NCBI RefSeq assembly: GCF_013415245.1
Contig: NZ_JACBXX010000125.1
Coordinates: 1 to 55,930, forward strand
Origin: Streptococcus danieliae
GTDB taxonomy: Bacteria; Bacillota; Bacilli; Lactobacillales; Streptococcaceae
Reading direction: 5' to 3'
DNA: 55,930 nt
Shown here: piece after piece, positions 41,317-48,905 of the stretch
Layout: each line of letters begins with the position of its first letter
Position numbering within the stretch: the first letter of the stretch is position 1
Made by a program: the position numbers and the translations under genes
Notes under the pieces: generated by a model
Told to the model about the DNA's origin: nothing
Database searches by the model: none
Seen by the model: the letters and a program-made list of their open reading frames with translations, nothing else

Positions 41317-42438
41317 TTATTCTCCTTCTTTCATTTCAAATGGTAGTTGTTCATCAACACGGACATTCTCCTCAATTGCTTTGTAGACCTTCGGCCACTC
41401 AGTAATGAGATAGTTCCAATAATCAGGCGCAATCGATTCAGGCGGCGTAGCAGTTGGATAAACGTTAGTCATATAGATAGCTGTCATGAGCTCATATTGA
41501 GTTACCCCACTGTTGATCATGAGGTCTTTCAATCCTTGCGGAATGACTGGACTAATTTCCCCTACATCTGTAGCTGGTGTTGGTACTGGTGCTGGTTGTG
41601 CCGGTGCTGTCGGTTGCTCAACAGGATTAGGTCCCATCATGCCCGGTTGCGAACCTTGGACGGGTTCTTGTGGTACTGGTTGTTGAACAGGTTCTTGGCT
41701 AACGGGAGCTGCTTGCGGTGCTTGGAATAGATGCGCAATTGCGGAGTAGTCCAAGGGAATCTGTTCCGGCAACCCATGGCGATTCTTGGCATCCCAGGCT
41801 GGATGGTGTTGGGTGTAGATGACCCGTTCTCCCCCCTGGGCCTTTTTCTTTTTACTGTCAGTCGTTACAACAGTGGTCTTATAGTTGGCAAACAGCACCA
41901 TGTCAGCCCATTCTTTGACGATGGGAGCGGTTTGTGAACTGGTCTTTTTCCCCAACTTCAACTCCCAACGATCATAAGCACCAAGTTCGTCTGGCTGTTC
42001 GAATTTCCGCATTTGAGCGTGAGCAGTAAGCACAATATTGATACCTAACTCAACCAGCTCCTGGAGTAAGTCCAAGAATCGTTTCATTTCTTCCGCTGCA
42101 TAAGTGTAGCCATTACCGTATCCAAAATCTTCGATTCCTCGTTTGCCATGTTGGTTACAAATATCCTGAACAAGCAAGGTTTCAGCCCAGTCAATCGTAT
42201 CAATGACCAAGGTTTGACAAGCTGTTGGATTGGCTTTAAGAAAAGCAATCTGATTCTTTAACATGGTGTAGCTAGTCGGTTTATCCATCCGGGCCACATC
42301 CATATTGTCCGTAGATCCTTCTGTGTCGATAAAGACTGGATTGGGGAAGTTGGCTGCAATACTAGATTTACCAATTCCTTCCGGGCCATAAATGACCACA
42401 CGTTGAGCTCTCGCACGTCTTCCTTTTGTGATTTGCAT
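41317..42438 (-). CDS. RecA-like AAA ATPase (AAA_24 / Sak4-like)
   Basis: 373 residues. Walker A VVIYGPEGIGKSSIA, Walker B QTLVIDTIDWAE, and a sensor-like LTAHAQMRKFE sit in the first 230 residues; then a Pro/Gln-rich linker (about 240-290) and a small C-terminal domain (LKDLMINSGVTQYELMTAIY). Single-strand annealing/recombination ATPases of this kind act with the DUF669 partner. Confidence 0.85.
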   Translation of the reverse strand: MQITKGRRARAQRVVIYGPEGIGKSSIAANFPNPVFIDTEGSTDNMDVARMDKPTSYTMLKNQIAFLKANPTACQTLVIDTIDWAETLLVQDICNQHGKRGIEDFGYGNGYTYAAEEMKRFLDLLQELVELGINIVLTAHAQMRKFEQPDELGAYDRWELKLGKKTSSQTAPIVKEWADMVLFANYKTTVVTTDSKKKKAQGGERVIYTQHHPAWDAKNRHGLPEQIPLDYSAIAHLFQAPQAAPVSQEPVQQPVPQEPVQGSQPGMMGPNPVEQPTAPAQPAPVPTPATDVGEISPVIPQGLKDLMINSGVTQYELMTAIYMTNVYPTATPPESIAPDYWNYLITEWPKVYKAIEENVRVDEQLPFEMKEGE

Positions 42439-42450
42439 AAGGTTTCCTTT

Positions 42451-43752
42451 CTAGAATAATGTTCCTTCCCATGTCTTGGGAGCTTGTGGTACAACAGGTT
42501 GATAGGACTCATTCTCAACCGAGTAACCATCTTCAATGATGATCGAGCACTCATCCCCCCTTGATACCCGAGTCGCAATCGCTTGTAAGCCCTCCGACTC
42601 CAACCAAGCCCCGAACAGTTGAAGTGATTTCTGGTCCATTTGTTCCAACTTGTCAATCAGAACAAACCCACACTCTGGCTTCAACTTGCGGACAATGGCA
42701 GTTGATACCATGAGTTGCTCGGAACCAGACATGTTATCCCAGCGCTGGCCATTGTAGACCAACTCTCCCTCTACCACCGATAGACCAGGCAAAGGGAGGT
42801 CCGCAGTCGTAAGCAACTCCTGCTTCTCCTTGCGAACTGCTTCCAGCTTTTCAGTTAGATCTTTGTACTCTCGACGTTGAGCCTTGGCATCTTCTTCCGC
42901 TTTTTCCTTGCTCAAGTTGGCTCGGACCTTGAGATTGATTTGTTCGATGTTGGCAATATTCTGCTCAATTTCTGCAGTCGATTCATCTTGTAAATTAACT
43001 ACAGAATTCTGAGCAATTGCTAGATCAGACGACAATTGTTGGAGCTGCTGTTCAGCTTCTGCCAAACGAGCCCGCAGTTGATTCACCTCATCATTCTTGA
43101 GATTGTAAGATTGTTGGATACCCGCAAGGTTTTGTCGTTTTCGCTCATTCTCACCATTTCGAGCCAAGACTTCCTGTTGTTGTAGAATTAGCTCGGATAG
43201 ACTGATTAACTCTTTGGGAGCATCTTCATAGAAGGGCTGTTCCTTGGCATACTTTTCCTTCTGGTCAGCGATAACTCCAACAGCATGCCGGTTGTTGTAA
43301 ATAGTCTTTTCTTGGGTCTCTAATTGGAATAACTGGTCTCCAACCCCAATAATCTGAAGGAGAATATCAGCCTTTTCTTTTGGGCTACTATCCATGAATT
43401 TGGGTAAGTTGATGGCCAGTTCTTCCACAAAGCTATCCAGTAACTGTTGTCCAGCCTTTTGACCATTTGGATCAATAACCTTGAGGGCTGAATTTTTCCC
43501 TTTGCGCTCCACTACTAGTCCATTTGATAGGGTCAATTTAAGCGCTGGAGAAGCCATGGCACCGTCTCTCTGTGCTTGGCTAGGTTTATACCGATTTCCT
43601 CCTAGCGCCCAAGCAATGGCATCTAGGACGCTAGTTTTGCCCTGTCCGTTATCACCACCGATGATGGTCAGACCAGAACTCGACGGCTCAACCTTAACTG
43701 CCTTTATTCGCTTGACGTTCTCAATTTCTAAACTGTTAATTGTAATAACCAT
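42451..43752 (-). CDS. SMC/RecF/Rad50-like ATPase
   Basis: 433 residues. N-terminal ITINSLEIENVKRIKAVKV and Walker A IIGGDNGQGKTSVLDAIAW are Rad50/RecF-like. A long coiled coil follows (about 150-320) and then the ABC signature MSGSEQLMVSTAI and Walker B CGFVLIDKLEQMD. It may work in DNA end handling or recombination during phage replication. No SbcD-like nuclease gene lies next to it. Confidence 0.88.
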   Translation of the reverse strand: MVITINSLEIENVKRIKAVKVEPSSSGLTIIGGDNGQGKTSVLDAIAWALGGNRYKPSQAQRDGAMASPALKLTLSNGLVVERKGKNSALKVIDPNGQKAGQQLLDSFVEELAINLPKFMDSSPKEKADILLQIIGVGDQLFQLETQEKTIYNNRHAVGVIADQKEKYAKEQPFYEDAPKELISLSELILQQQEVLARNGENERKRQNLAGIQQSYNLKNDEVNQLRARLAEAEQQLQQLSSDLAIAQNSVVNLQDESTAEIEQNIANIEQINLKVRANLSKEKAEEDAKAQRREYKDLTEKLEAVRKEKQELLTTADLPLPGLSVVEGELVYNGQRWDNMSGSEQLMVSTAIVRKLKPECGFVLIDKLEQMDQKSLQLFGAWLESEGLQAIATRVSRGDECSIIIEDGYSVENESYQPVVPQAPKTWEGTLF

Positions 43753-43973
43753 CAGCTCTCCTCCCCAATAATCAATCGGCTCTCTTCGACAACTTTCTGC
43801 TTAGTTTCAACACGGCTATGAGCTAGAGCATACTCTAAAAGCGAACTGATCACAGCGTTTAAAGTCAAATCACATTCGTCGGCAATCTCCGCGATTCGGT
43901 TGTAGACCTCTTCTGTACACCGAATCCGTGGATAAAATTTAGACTCTTTCTTTTTCTCTTTTTCTACAATCAT
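43752..43973 (-). CDS. Ribbon-helix-helix-like small protein
   Basis: 73 residues. KFYPRIRCTEEVYNRIAEIA then DLTLNAVISSLLEYALAH fits the RHH/Arc fold of small DNA-binding proteins. Stop and next start overlap (TGATG). Confidence 0.65.
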   Translation of the reverse strand: MIVEKEKKKESKFYPRIRCTEEVYNRIAEIADECDLTLNAVISSLLEYALAHSRVETKQKVVEESRLIIGEES

Positions 43974-43984
43974 TCATTTTCCTC

Positions 43985-44173
43985 CTAACTCACAAACTCT
44001 TCTTTTCTAGTTGCCTGGTTGATCTCCACGCGCCGCCCAGTCTTGAAATCAATGAATCCAGCGGGACGCTCACGAACTTCTGCAATATTAATCTGAGTAT
44101 TTTTCTTTCGCAGATTTAGCGCAAGAAATGCAATAGCTGCAATATTAACCACTAGTGAAATTGTTGTAATCAT
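43985..44173 (-). CDS. Small membrane protein
   Basis: 62 residues with one N-terminal membrane helix (ISLVVNIAAIAFLALNL) and a basic cytoplasmic tail. Preceded by aggagg. Role unknown. Confidence 0.6.
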   Translation of the reverse strand: MITTISLVVNIAAIAFLALNLRKKNTQINIAEVRERPAGFIDFKTGRRVEINQATRKEEFVS

Positions 44174-44186
44174 GTTTGGCTCCTCC

Positions 44187-44498
44187 TTACTTTCTCAATC
44201 GCTTTTCCAATTTGATATTTTCCAGCATTTCCGCTAAAGTTTCTTTTTTAGTCCTGTATCGATTCCGGCTTTTCCATTGGACAAACAGTCCAAATCCCTC
44301 ATAATCTATGAATACAATCCTATAGGTTGGGTTAAAAACATATTCCTTAAAATCTGGATGCTCTCTCATCTCTGCAGCCCACTGTTTTGCTGTTTGTTTA
44401 GTTAATCCTTGCCACCTCTGCATAAGGTGGGCATAATCACCGTGCGTCGCATCTTCACCCTGATTCACAGGTCTATAAACTATCTCAGCTTTAGGCAT
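44187..44498 (-). CDS. Excisionase-like protein
   Basis: 103 residues. LMQRWQGLTKQTAKQWAAEM then HPDFKEYVFNPTYRIVFIDY resembles the DUF771/Xis-like phage proteins with a winged helix. First or second gene of the lytic transcript, where xis genes often lie. I use the second ATG (44498) because aggagg touches the first one. Confidence 0.55.
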   Translation of the reverse strand: MPKAEIVYRPVNQGEDATHGDYAHLMQRWQGLTKQTAKQWAAEMREHPDFKEYVFNPTYRIVFIDYEGFGLFVQWKSRNRYRTKKETLAEMLENIKLEKRLRK

Positions 44499-44546
44499 AG
44501 CCATACCTCCTTTCTGTGGTATACTTAAAGTGATTTATTTTAGTTA

Positions 44547-44582
44547 GCCCCTCACCGGATTACCGTCCGTTGGGGCTTTTTT
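44547..44582 (+). terminator. Plus-strand intrinsic terminator, antisense to the lytic leader
   Basis: AGCCCC...GGGGCT around a long loop, followed by eight T on the plus strand. No plus-strand gene lies to the left, so it either ends a short plus-strand RNA (a TATACT -10-like element is at 44519-44524) or blocks stray plus-strand transcripts. Confidence 0.6.
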
Positions 44583-44688
44583 TTCATTAGCGGGTAACAT
44601 TACCCATACTCCCCTAGCGTGATATAATGATTTTGAGTAGAAAGCGTTCATTATTTTTACTCAAAATCTATGGAAAGGAGAGGAAAGT

Positions 44689-44904
44689 ATGTTTATTCGT
44701 GTTACAAATCTAAAAACTGGTTCACATCGAACATTTAACGGTGTCGACAAAGTAATATTCCATTCTAGGCAAAATACCACTGAGTACACCCGAGTGAACT
44801 GTATCAACCACTCAGAACCGGCCACTGGATTTAGCATCATCACTTCCCACAGTGAAGCTTCGTTCCTAACAGATACTTGGACGATTACTAAAGCAAGTCA
44901 ATAG
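44689..44904 (+). CDS. Small plus-strand phage protein
   Basis: 71 residues (MFIRVTNLKTGSHRTFNGVD), beta-rich, with a strong ribosome binding site (ggaaaggag). A -10 TATAAT lies at about 44619-44624. The leader holds a 10-bp inverted repeat (ATTTTGAGTA / TACTCAAAAT) upstream of the ribosome binding site. It runs against the lytic transcript and converges on a 58-residue gene, overlapping it by 17 bp. Function unknown; orientation suggests expression in the lysogen. Confidence 0.7.
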   Translation: MFIRVTNLKTGSHRTFNGVDKVIFHSRQNTTEYTRVNCINHSEPATGFSIITSHSEASFLTDTWTITKASQ

Positions 44905-45064
44905 GATCATGCTTAACACGTACCACCCATCGAAAACCAGATTGTCTGATTATAGGTTCTCTTTTATCAAGTAAAATTTCTTTACTAAAATGCACTTCGC
45001 AATTAGGGTGTTCATCAATGTAGGCTTGGATTTCTTTTTCCAAGTCTTTTGTTTTTTCTTCCAC
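44888..45064 (-). CDS. Small hypothetical protein with GTG start
   Basis: 58 residues read from GTG at 45064 (ribosome binding site ggaggg): charged helix (EEKTKDLEKEIQAYIDEHPN) then a beta part ending HDPIDLL. Sits directly after the Cro-like gene. No family known. Confidence 0.6.
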   Translation of the reverse strand: MEEKTKDLEKEIQAYIDEHPNCEVHFSKEILLDKREPIIRQSGFRWVVRVKHDPIDLL

Positions 45065-45076
45065 ACTACCCTCCTA

Positions 45077-45268
45077 CTACTCAATGTTGTAATCAGCAAT
45101 CACTCGCAAAATGAATTGGTTAGCCTTGGGTCCTTTCGTCGAACCGCTTAAAATATTAGTAACTTCTTGGCGACTGCAACCGTAGGCCACAGCCAAATCG
45201 CTTTTTTTAATATTGTTATCTTTTAGAAAAACGATAACCTTGTTGCGCCCTACTGAAATATCAGGCAT
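45077..45268 (-). CDS. Cro-like XRE repressor
   Basis: 63 residues from the ATG at 45268 (MPDISVGRNKVIVFLKDNNI), chosen because ggagg is 8 bp upstream. KKSDLAVAYGCSRQEVTNILSG is the helix-turn-helix. It is the first gene of the lytic transcript, opposite to the CI-like repressor, so it is the Cro counterpart. Confidence 0.8.
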   Translation of the reverse strand: MPDISVGRNKVIVFLKDNNIKKSDLAVAYGCSRQEVTNILSGSTKGPKANQFILRVIADYNIE

Positions 45269-45341
45269 AGACATCTCCTCCTTTTTTAATAAAGTGTAAA
45301 CAAGAAACAACTAAAAAATTAACTTTTTAGCAGATGATAGC

Positions 45342-45370
45342 TTGACATTTCACACCCAAAAGGTTAGAAT
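45342..45370 (+). promoter_or_regulatory. Lysogenic promoter with operator O1
   Basis: TTGACA (45342-45347), 17-bp spacer, TAGAAT (45365-45370), pointing to the CI-like repressor about 190 bp away. The spacer contains the operator-like CACCCAAAAGGTTA (45353-45366). Confidence 0.8.
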
Positions 45371-45478
45371 TAAAGCATACTAAACAGCTCTAACAAATCA
45401 ACTTAAACCTGTTCGCCAAAACTGTTTTTATAGTTGTTTGATTAGTTGTTTTCTTATTCATTTCTTGCTTACAAAAAC

Positions 45479-45507
45479 ATGATACACCCATTTGGTTGAA
45501 TTGTCAA
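45479..45507 (-). promoter_or_regulatory. Lytic (early) promoter with operator O2
   Basis: On the minus strand TTGACA (45507-45502), 17-bp spacer, TATCAT (45484-45479), pointing to cro about 210 bp away. The spacer contains the operator-like CACCCATTTGGTTG (45485-45498). It faces the lysogenic promoter. Confidence 0.8.
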
Positions 45508-45514
45508 CACTCTT

Positions 45515-45530
45515 CACCCAAAAAGTTGAA
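45515..45530. promoter_or_regulatory. Operator O3
   Basis: CACCCAAAAAGTTGAA, the third copy of the dyad motif, between the lytic promoter and the repressor start. Confidence 0.6.
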
Positions 45531-45567
45531 ATGTTTTTTGTCATACCCTAGAAAGGTTGATAAATCA

Positions 45568-45930
45568 ATGTTTCCAACGTTTGAAAAAATTAAGGAATTG
45601 TCAAAACAGTGTGGGATTACACTCACTCAACTAGAGGAAACTCTAGGCTATAGCCGAAACACACTCTATAAGTTGAAAACTCAAAAGCCCAACGCTGAAA
45701 GAATTGCTGAAATTGCAGACTACTTTAATGTATCTACTGATTATCTACTAGGTAGGACAGACAATCCAAATATTGCATCAGATACCTATACTACTCCATC
45801 TGGAAAAGAGATGGATCTCGCACAACTGGCTAACGGTGTTATGCTTTTTGATGGAAAACCATTAACCGAAGAAGAGAAAATCACAATTCAAGGAATCATT
45901 AAAGGATATCTCGATAGCAAGAAACAATAA
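45568..45930 (+). CDS. CI-like phage repressor (XRE family)
   Basis: 120 residues from the ATG at 45568. The N-terminal FEKIKELSKQCGITLTQLEE then SRNTLYKLKTQKPN is the DNA-binding helix-turn-helix, followed by a short C-terminal oligomerisation part. There is no LexA-like self-cleavage domain; the next gene codes for an ImmA-type protease, so induction probably works by that protease cleaving this repressor, as in ICEBs1 (inference from family). Confidence 0.88.
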   Translation: MFPTFEKIKELSKQCGITLTQLEETLGYSRNTLYKLKTQKPNAERIAEIADYFNVSTDYLLGRTDNPNIASDTYTTPSGKEMDLAQLANGVMLFDGKPLTEEEKITIQGIIKGYLDSKKQ

Positions 45931-45953
45931 TTTTATTTAAAGGACTGATATAT

Positions 45954-46334
45954 TTGACTGATAAAGAATTACTGGAACAGTTTCAAGTTGAACTTTGTAT
46001 CTTTCACGGTGATTTACTTGAGCGTGATGGCTTCTATGAGCCTGAGTTCAGGGTTGTTTATATCAATAGCCTACTAAACAACGAAGAACGTCATAGAGTT
46101 CTACTGCATGAATTAGGGCATATCACGCACAATCCAGTAAATTACCAAAGACTGCTCGTTAAATACGAAAATGAAGCAGATCGTTTCATGGTTAGAACAC
46201 TTCTCGAAGAAGAACTGGCTCAATATGATGTTGCTGATTTCAACTGGTTGCAATTTGCCAAACGCCATAAAATTTCTACAACTTGGGGAGAAAAAATGAT
46301 ACAAGAAGAATTTAAAAATATTGTAGGGATATGA
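45954..46334 (+). CDS. ImmA/IrrE family metallopeptidase
   Basis: 126 residues from a TTG start (aaagga upstream). The zinc site is LLHELGHITHNP with a following NEADRFMVRTLL Glu. Member of the anti-repressor protease family that cleaves phage or ICE repressors on DNA damage. Directly after the repressor gene. Confidence 0.9.
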   Translation: MTDKELLEQFQVELCIFHGDLLERDGFYEPEFRVVYINSLLNNEERHRVLLHELGHITHNPVNYQRLLVKYENEADRFMVRTLLEEELAQYDVADFNWLQFAKRHKISTTWGEKMIQEEFKNIVGI

Positions 46335-46416
46335 ATACCAAAAGCTCCCACATACCCATCATCACTTTAGCGAACAACTTACGCATGATTTCAAAAATAC
46401 GAAAGGCGGCAGAATA

Positions 46417-47280
46417 ATGAAGATTGGATTGCGAACCCCTAACCTCAAAAAGAGTTTGAAAGCAAAGACTACCAGAAAACTCAATAGACAGATGAAAAAA
46501 AATGTAAATCCACTTTACGGCAAAAAAGGTATGGGACTGATAAATAATCCTAAGAAAGCTGTTTATAACAAAGTTTACAACAAAACCACTATTGATCCTT
46601 TGAAAGGAGTTAAAAATCCTAAAAGTAATAAGAAAAAAGCAAATCCTGTTAAAACCCCGCCAATTAATAGTATCCAACCTTCAAAAATTGTTTCTTATAC
46701 TTACAATAAATGGATTTATTTCATGCTAGCTCTTTTCCTAGGTACTTTTGGAGCTCAATATTTCTATTCGGGCGAAAAAAATAAAGGTATCAAATCCTTA
46801 TTGTTCTGCTGGACTGGTATCCCTACTCTAATAGGCTTGTGCGGAGCTGTCGCAATATTGTTTAAAAATGCAGATTCGAATGGCAACATCACAAAAACTA
46901 TTGAAAAAAGAGCAAGTGTCTCCGAGGTCATTTCCCATGGGAATGATGTTCAATCTCTTCTTCAAGAGATTGAAGAAATGGAATCAACTCTTAAGACAAC
47001 TCTTGCTCCAAGTGAATATATTGCTACTGTCAAGAAAATTTCTGATCATTTAAATGAGATTACAAATTTTTCTCGCACTTATTCCAACAATACTAATTTT
47101 AATTCAAAATCTATGGCTAGTGCACTGCAAACAATGGTCAATGGACTTGCAGAGGAAGAAACCAACTTCATCAATCGTTATTTTGAAGCCTTCCAACTTG
47201 AGGGGCAAAATGAAATCTTAAAATACAAAGAGTATTTTAGTCCCGAAGGTCTCCAAATGATTGAACGCTTATACAAATAA
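46417..47280 (+). CDS. TM2-domain accessory membrane protein (lysogeny-module cargo)
   Basis: 287 residues. Residues 1-90 are very basic and probably bind nucleic acid or the membrane surface. Residues about 97-152 form a TM2 domain (two membrane segments: WIYFMLALFLGTFGAQYFY and the next after the short loop, LLFCWTGIPTLIGLCGAVAI). The rest is soluble and helical (LLQEIEEMESTLKTTL). Such genes between immunity and integrase genes are not needed for phage growth and are often superinfection-exclusion or defence cargo. No known defence family is recognised. Confidence 0.75.
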   Translation: MKIGLRTPNLKKSLKAKTTRKLNRQMKKNVNPLYGKKGMGLINNPKKAVYNKVYNKTTIDPLKGVKNPKSNKKKANPVKTPPINSIQPSKIVSYTYNKWIYFMLALFLGTFGAQYFYSGEKNKGIKSLLFCWTGIPTLIGLCGAVAILFKNADSNGNITKTIEKRASVSEVISHGNDVQSLLQEIEEMESTLKTTLAPSEYIATVKKISDHLNEITNFSRTYSNNTNFNSKSMASALQTMVNGLAEEETNFINRYFEAFQLEGQNEILKYKEYFSPEGLQMIERLYK

Positions 47281-47284
47281 AAAA

Positions 47285-47330
47285 AACTCTTTCACACTCG
47301 CCATCGCCAAACTTTGAGTGTGAAAGAGTT
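47285..47330 (-). terminator. 15-bp hairpin terminator between the TM2 gene and integrase
   Basis: AACTCTTTCACACTC (47285-47299) pairs perfectly with 47316-47330 across a 16-nt loop. The T-run is on the minus strand, so it best ends transcripts that enter from the integrase side; on the plus strand it could still weaken read-through from the TM2 gene. Confidence 0.7.
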
Positions 47331-47406
47331 GCTTAAAATAAAAAGTACGCATTCAAAAGCGCTTTTTATAATACTCATTTTACCACAGAAGAAAGATAGG
47401 TACAAT

Positions 47407-48510
47407 ATGATCGGACAATATAAAAAAGGCGGTACGACCGCCTACTACTTCAAAGCTTATCATGGAATCGACCCACTATCGGGTAAAAAAATTATTACTA
47501 AACGGAGAGGATTTAAAACAGAGCGAGAAGCACGTCTCGCCGAAGCCAAATGTCTTTCGGATTATGAAAAGAAAACCTTTAGGGCTAAAAATACTACTAC
47601 TACTTTTGCACAGGTTTACGAAATTTGGAAAAGTCATTATAAAAACACTGTCAAAGAATCCACTTTTGTGAGCCAAACAGACATCGCTGAACGCCACATT
47701 TTACCGGTATTTGGGCACAAACCCATTAATAAGATTACCCTAACCATGTGCCAAACACAACTCAATGAGTGGGCCACAAAATATAAAAGATTCTTTGGAA
47801 TTGCTAGCATAGCTAATCAAGTTTTTGACTACGCAATCTCCATGGAACTGATCGAGAATAACCCGATGAGAAAAACTCTCAAGCCAAAACGTCAGAAAAA
47901 AGAAACGGGTGAATTAGACCAGTTTTACAATAAAGATGAATTACAAGAATTTTTCTCTCTTGTAGTAACAATGGATGACCCAGAAATGCTAACCTTCCTC
48001 CGGCTACTGGCCTTTACAGGTATGCGGAAAAATGAAGTGGCTGCACTAATGTGGAAGGACATCGATTTAAAAGATGGATTTTTAAAAGTCAACCGAACAC
48101 TAGCCAAAGGAGAAGGAAACAAAATAATTTTCCAAACACCGAAAACAAAGAAAAGTGCTCGCACAATTGTTTTAGACCCTCAAACTGTTCAAGTTCTAAA
48201 AGATTGGAAAGTTTATAGCACCAAAGGCTTACTTTTCAAAAATGAGAACGGAGACCCTAAAAGCATTGTCCATGTAAATAATATGCTCAATCGTATTTGG
48301 AGAAGATACCCCGGCTTCAAACGGATTACCCCTCACGGTTTTAGACACACTCACTGCTCTCTTCTCTTTGAAGCTGGGGCAAGTGTTAAAGAAGTTCAGG
48401 AACGGCTTGGTCACGAGAATATTCAAACAACCATGGATATTTACGCCCACGTTACACAAAACGCAAAGAATGAAGTGGCCAATAAATTCGCATCCTATAT
48501 TGGTTTTTAA
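47407..48510 (+). CDS. int: Tyrosine site-specific integrase
   Basis: 367 residues from the ATG at 47407 (MIGQYKKGGTTAYYFKAY). The arm-binding N-terminal domain is followed by an SAM-like core-binding domain (about 65-155) and the catalytic domain with Arg in FTGMRKNEVAALM, HGFRHTHCSLL, LGHENIQTTM and the nucleophile Tyr in DIYAHVT. The stop codon touches the right arm repeat (48510), and the attachment core is 85 bp further. It catalyses insertion into the rpmA 3' end. Confidence 0.94.
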   Translation: MIGQYKKGGTTAYYFKAYHGIDPLSGKKIITKRRGFKTEREARLAEAKCLSDYEKKTFRAKNTTTTFAQVYEIWKSHYKNTVKESTFVSQTDIAERHILPVFGHKPINKITLTMCQTQLNEWATKYKRFFGIASIANQVFDYAISMELIENNPMRKTLKPKRQKKETGELDQFYNKDELQEFFSLVVTMDDPEMLTFLRLLAFTGMRKNEVAALMWKDIDLKDGFLKVNRTLAKGEGNKIIFQTPKTKKSARTIVLDPQTVQVLKDWKVYSTKGLLFKNENGDPKSIVHVNNMLNRIWRRYPGFKRITPHGFRHTHCSLLFEAGASVKEVQERLGHENIQTTMDIYAHVTQNAKNEVANKFASYIGF

Positions 48511-48538
48511 AATATGGGTACCAAAGTGGGTACCAAAA
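48510..48538 (+). repeat. Integrase arm-type site candidate (right)
   Basis: Identical to 11897-11925; two GGGTACCAAA units in direct repeat. Confidence 0.7.
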
Positions 48539-48542
48539 CAAA

Positions 48543-48577
48543 AATAAGACTCTCCGAAACTCTCGGAAAGCCTTATT
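48543..48577. terminator. Phage-borne terminator now serving rpmA and int
   Basis: AATAAG...CTTATT with inner TCCGA/TCGGA, T-rich on both ends. It ends int on the plus strand and rpmA on the minus strand, in place of the native rpmA terminator moved behind attL. Confidence 0.8.
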
Positions 48578-48594
48578 TCATCGTCTTTTAGGAC

Positions 48595-48628
48595 TTATTT
48601 AGCGATTGGGTAAACAGAAACTTGTTTT
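48595..48628. repeat. Attachment site attR (34-bp core) inside rpmA
   Basis: Same 34 bp as 11767-11800; it supplies the last codons and stop of L27 (QVSVYPIAK end), so integration leaves the protein unchanged. Confidence 0.92.
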
Positions 48629-48888
48629 TTATCGCGTCCTTTACGTTCAAAGCGAACAACACCTTCAACTTTAGCGAAAAGTGTATCGTCACCTCCGCGA
48701 CCTACGTTCACACCTGGGTAGATGTGAGTACCGCGTTGACGGTAAAGAATAGATCCACCAGTTACAGTTTGTCCGTCAGCAGCTTTTGCTCCAAGACGTT
48801 TCGCTTGTGAATCGCGTCCGTTAGATGTAGAACCTCCACCTTTTTTGTGGGCGAATAATTGCAAGTTAGCAAGATTCATTTTCAACAT
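48595..48888 (-). CDS. rpmA: 50S ribosomal protein L27
   Basis: 97 residues. The N-terminal extension NLANLQLF is followed by [20 protein letters not shown]; in Firmicutes the extension is removed after the Phe by the Prp protease before assembly, which frees the tail that reaches the peptidyl transferase centre. The prp gene is directly upstream. The C-terminus is provided by the attR core. Confidence 0.97.
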   Translation of the reverse strand: MLKMNLANLQLFAHKKGGGSTSNGRDSQAKRLGAKAADGQTVTGGSILYRQRGTHIYPGVNVGRGGDDTLFAKVEGVVRFERKGRDKKQVSVYPIAK

Positions 48889-48905
48889 AATTGTTTTCCT
48901 CCATA

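Larger units (their letters stand above)
11767..48628. mobile_element. Complete-looking temperate siphophage prophage, about 36.8 kb
   Basis: Bounded by a perfect 34-bp direct repeat (11767-11800 and 48595-48628) which is the 3' end of rpmA. All modules are present in order: integrase, immunity, switch, replication, late regulator, packaging, head, tail and lysis. Lysogeny genes are on the plus strand, everything else on the minus strand. No structural gene looks interrupted, so it may be inducible. Pac-type packaging is suggested by the SPP1-like portal and MuF head protein (inference). Confidence 0.93.

Noticed and set aside
27298..48510. Restriction-modification, toxin-antitoxin or virulence cargo in the prophage
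   Set aside because: Beyond the TM2 protein and the lipoprotein no such gene is recognisable; the HEXXH protein fits head morphogenesis by place.
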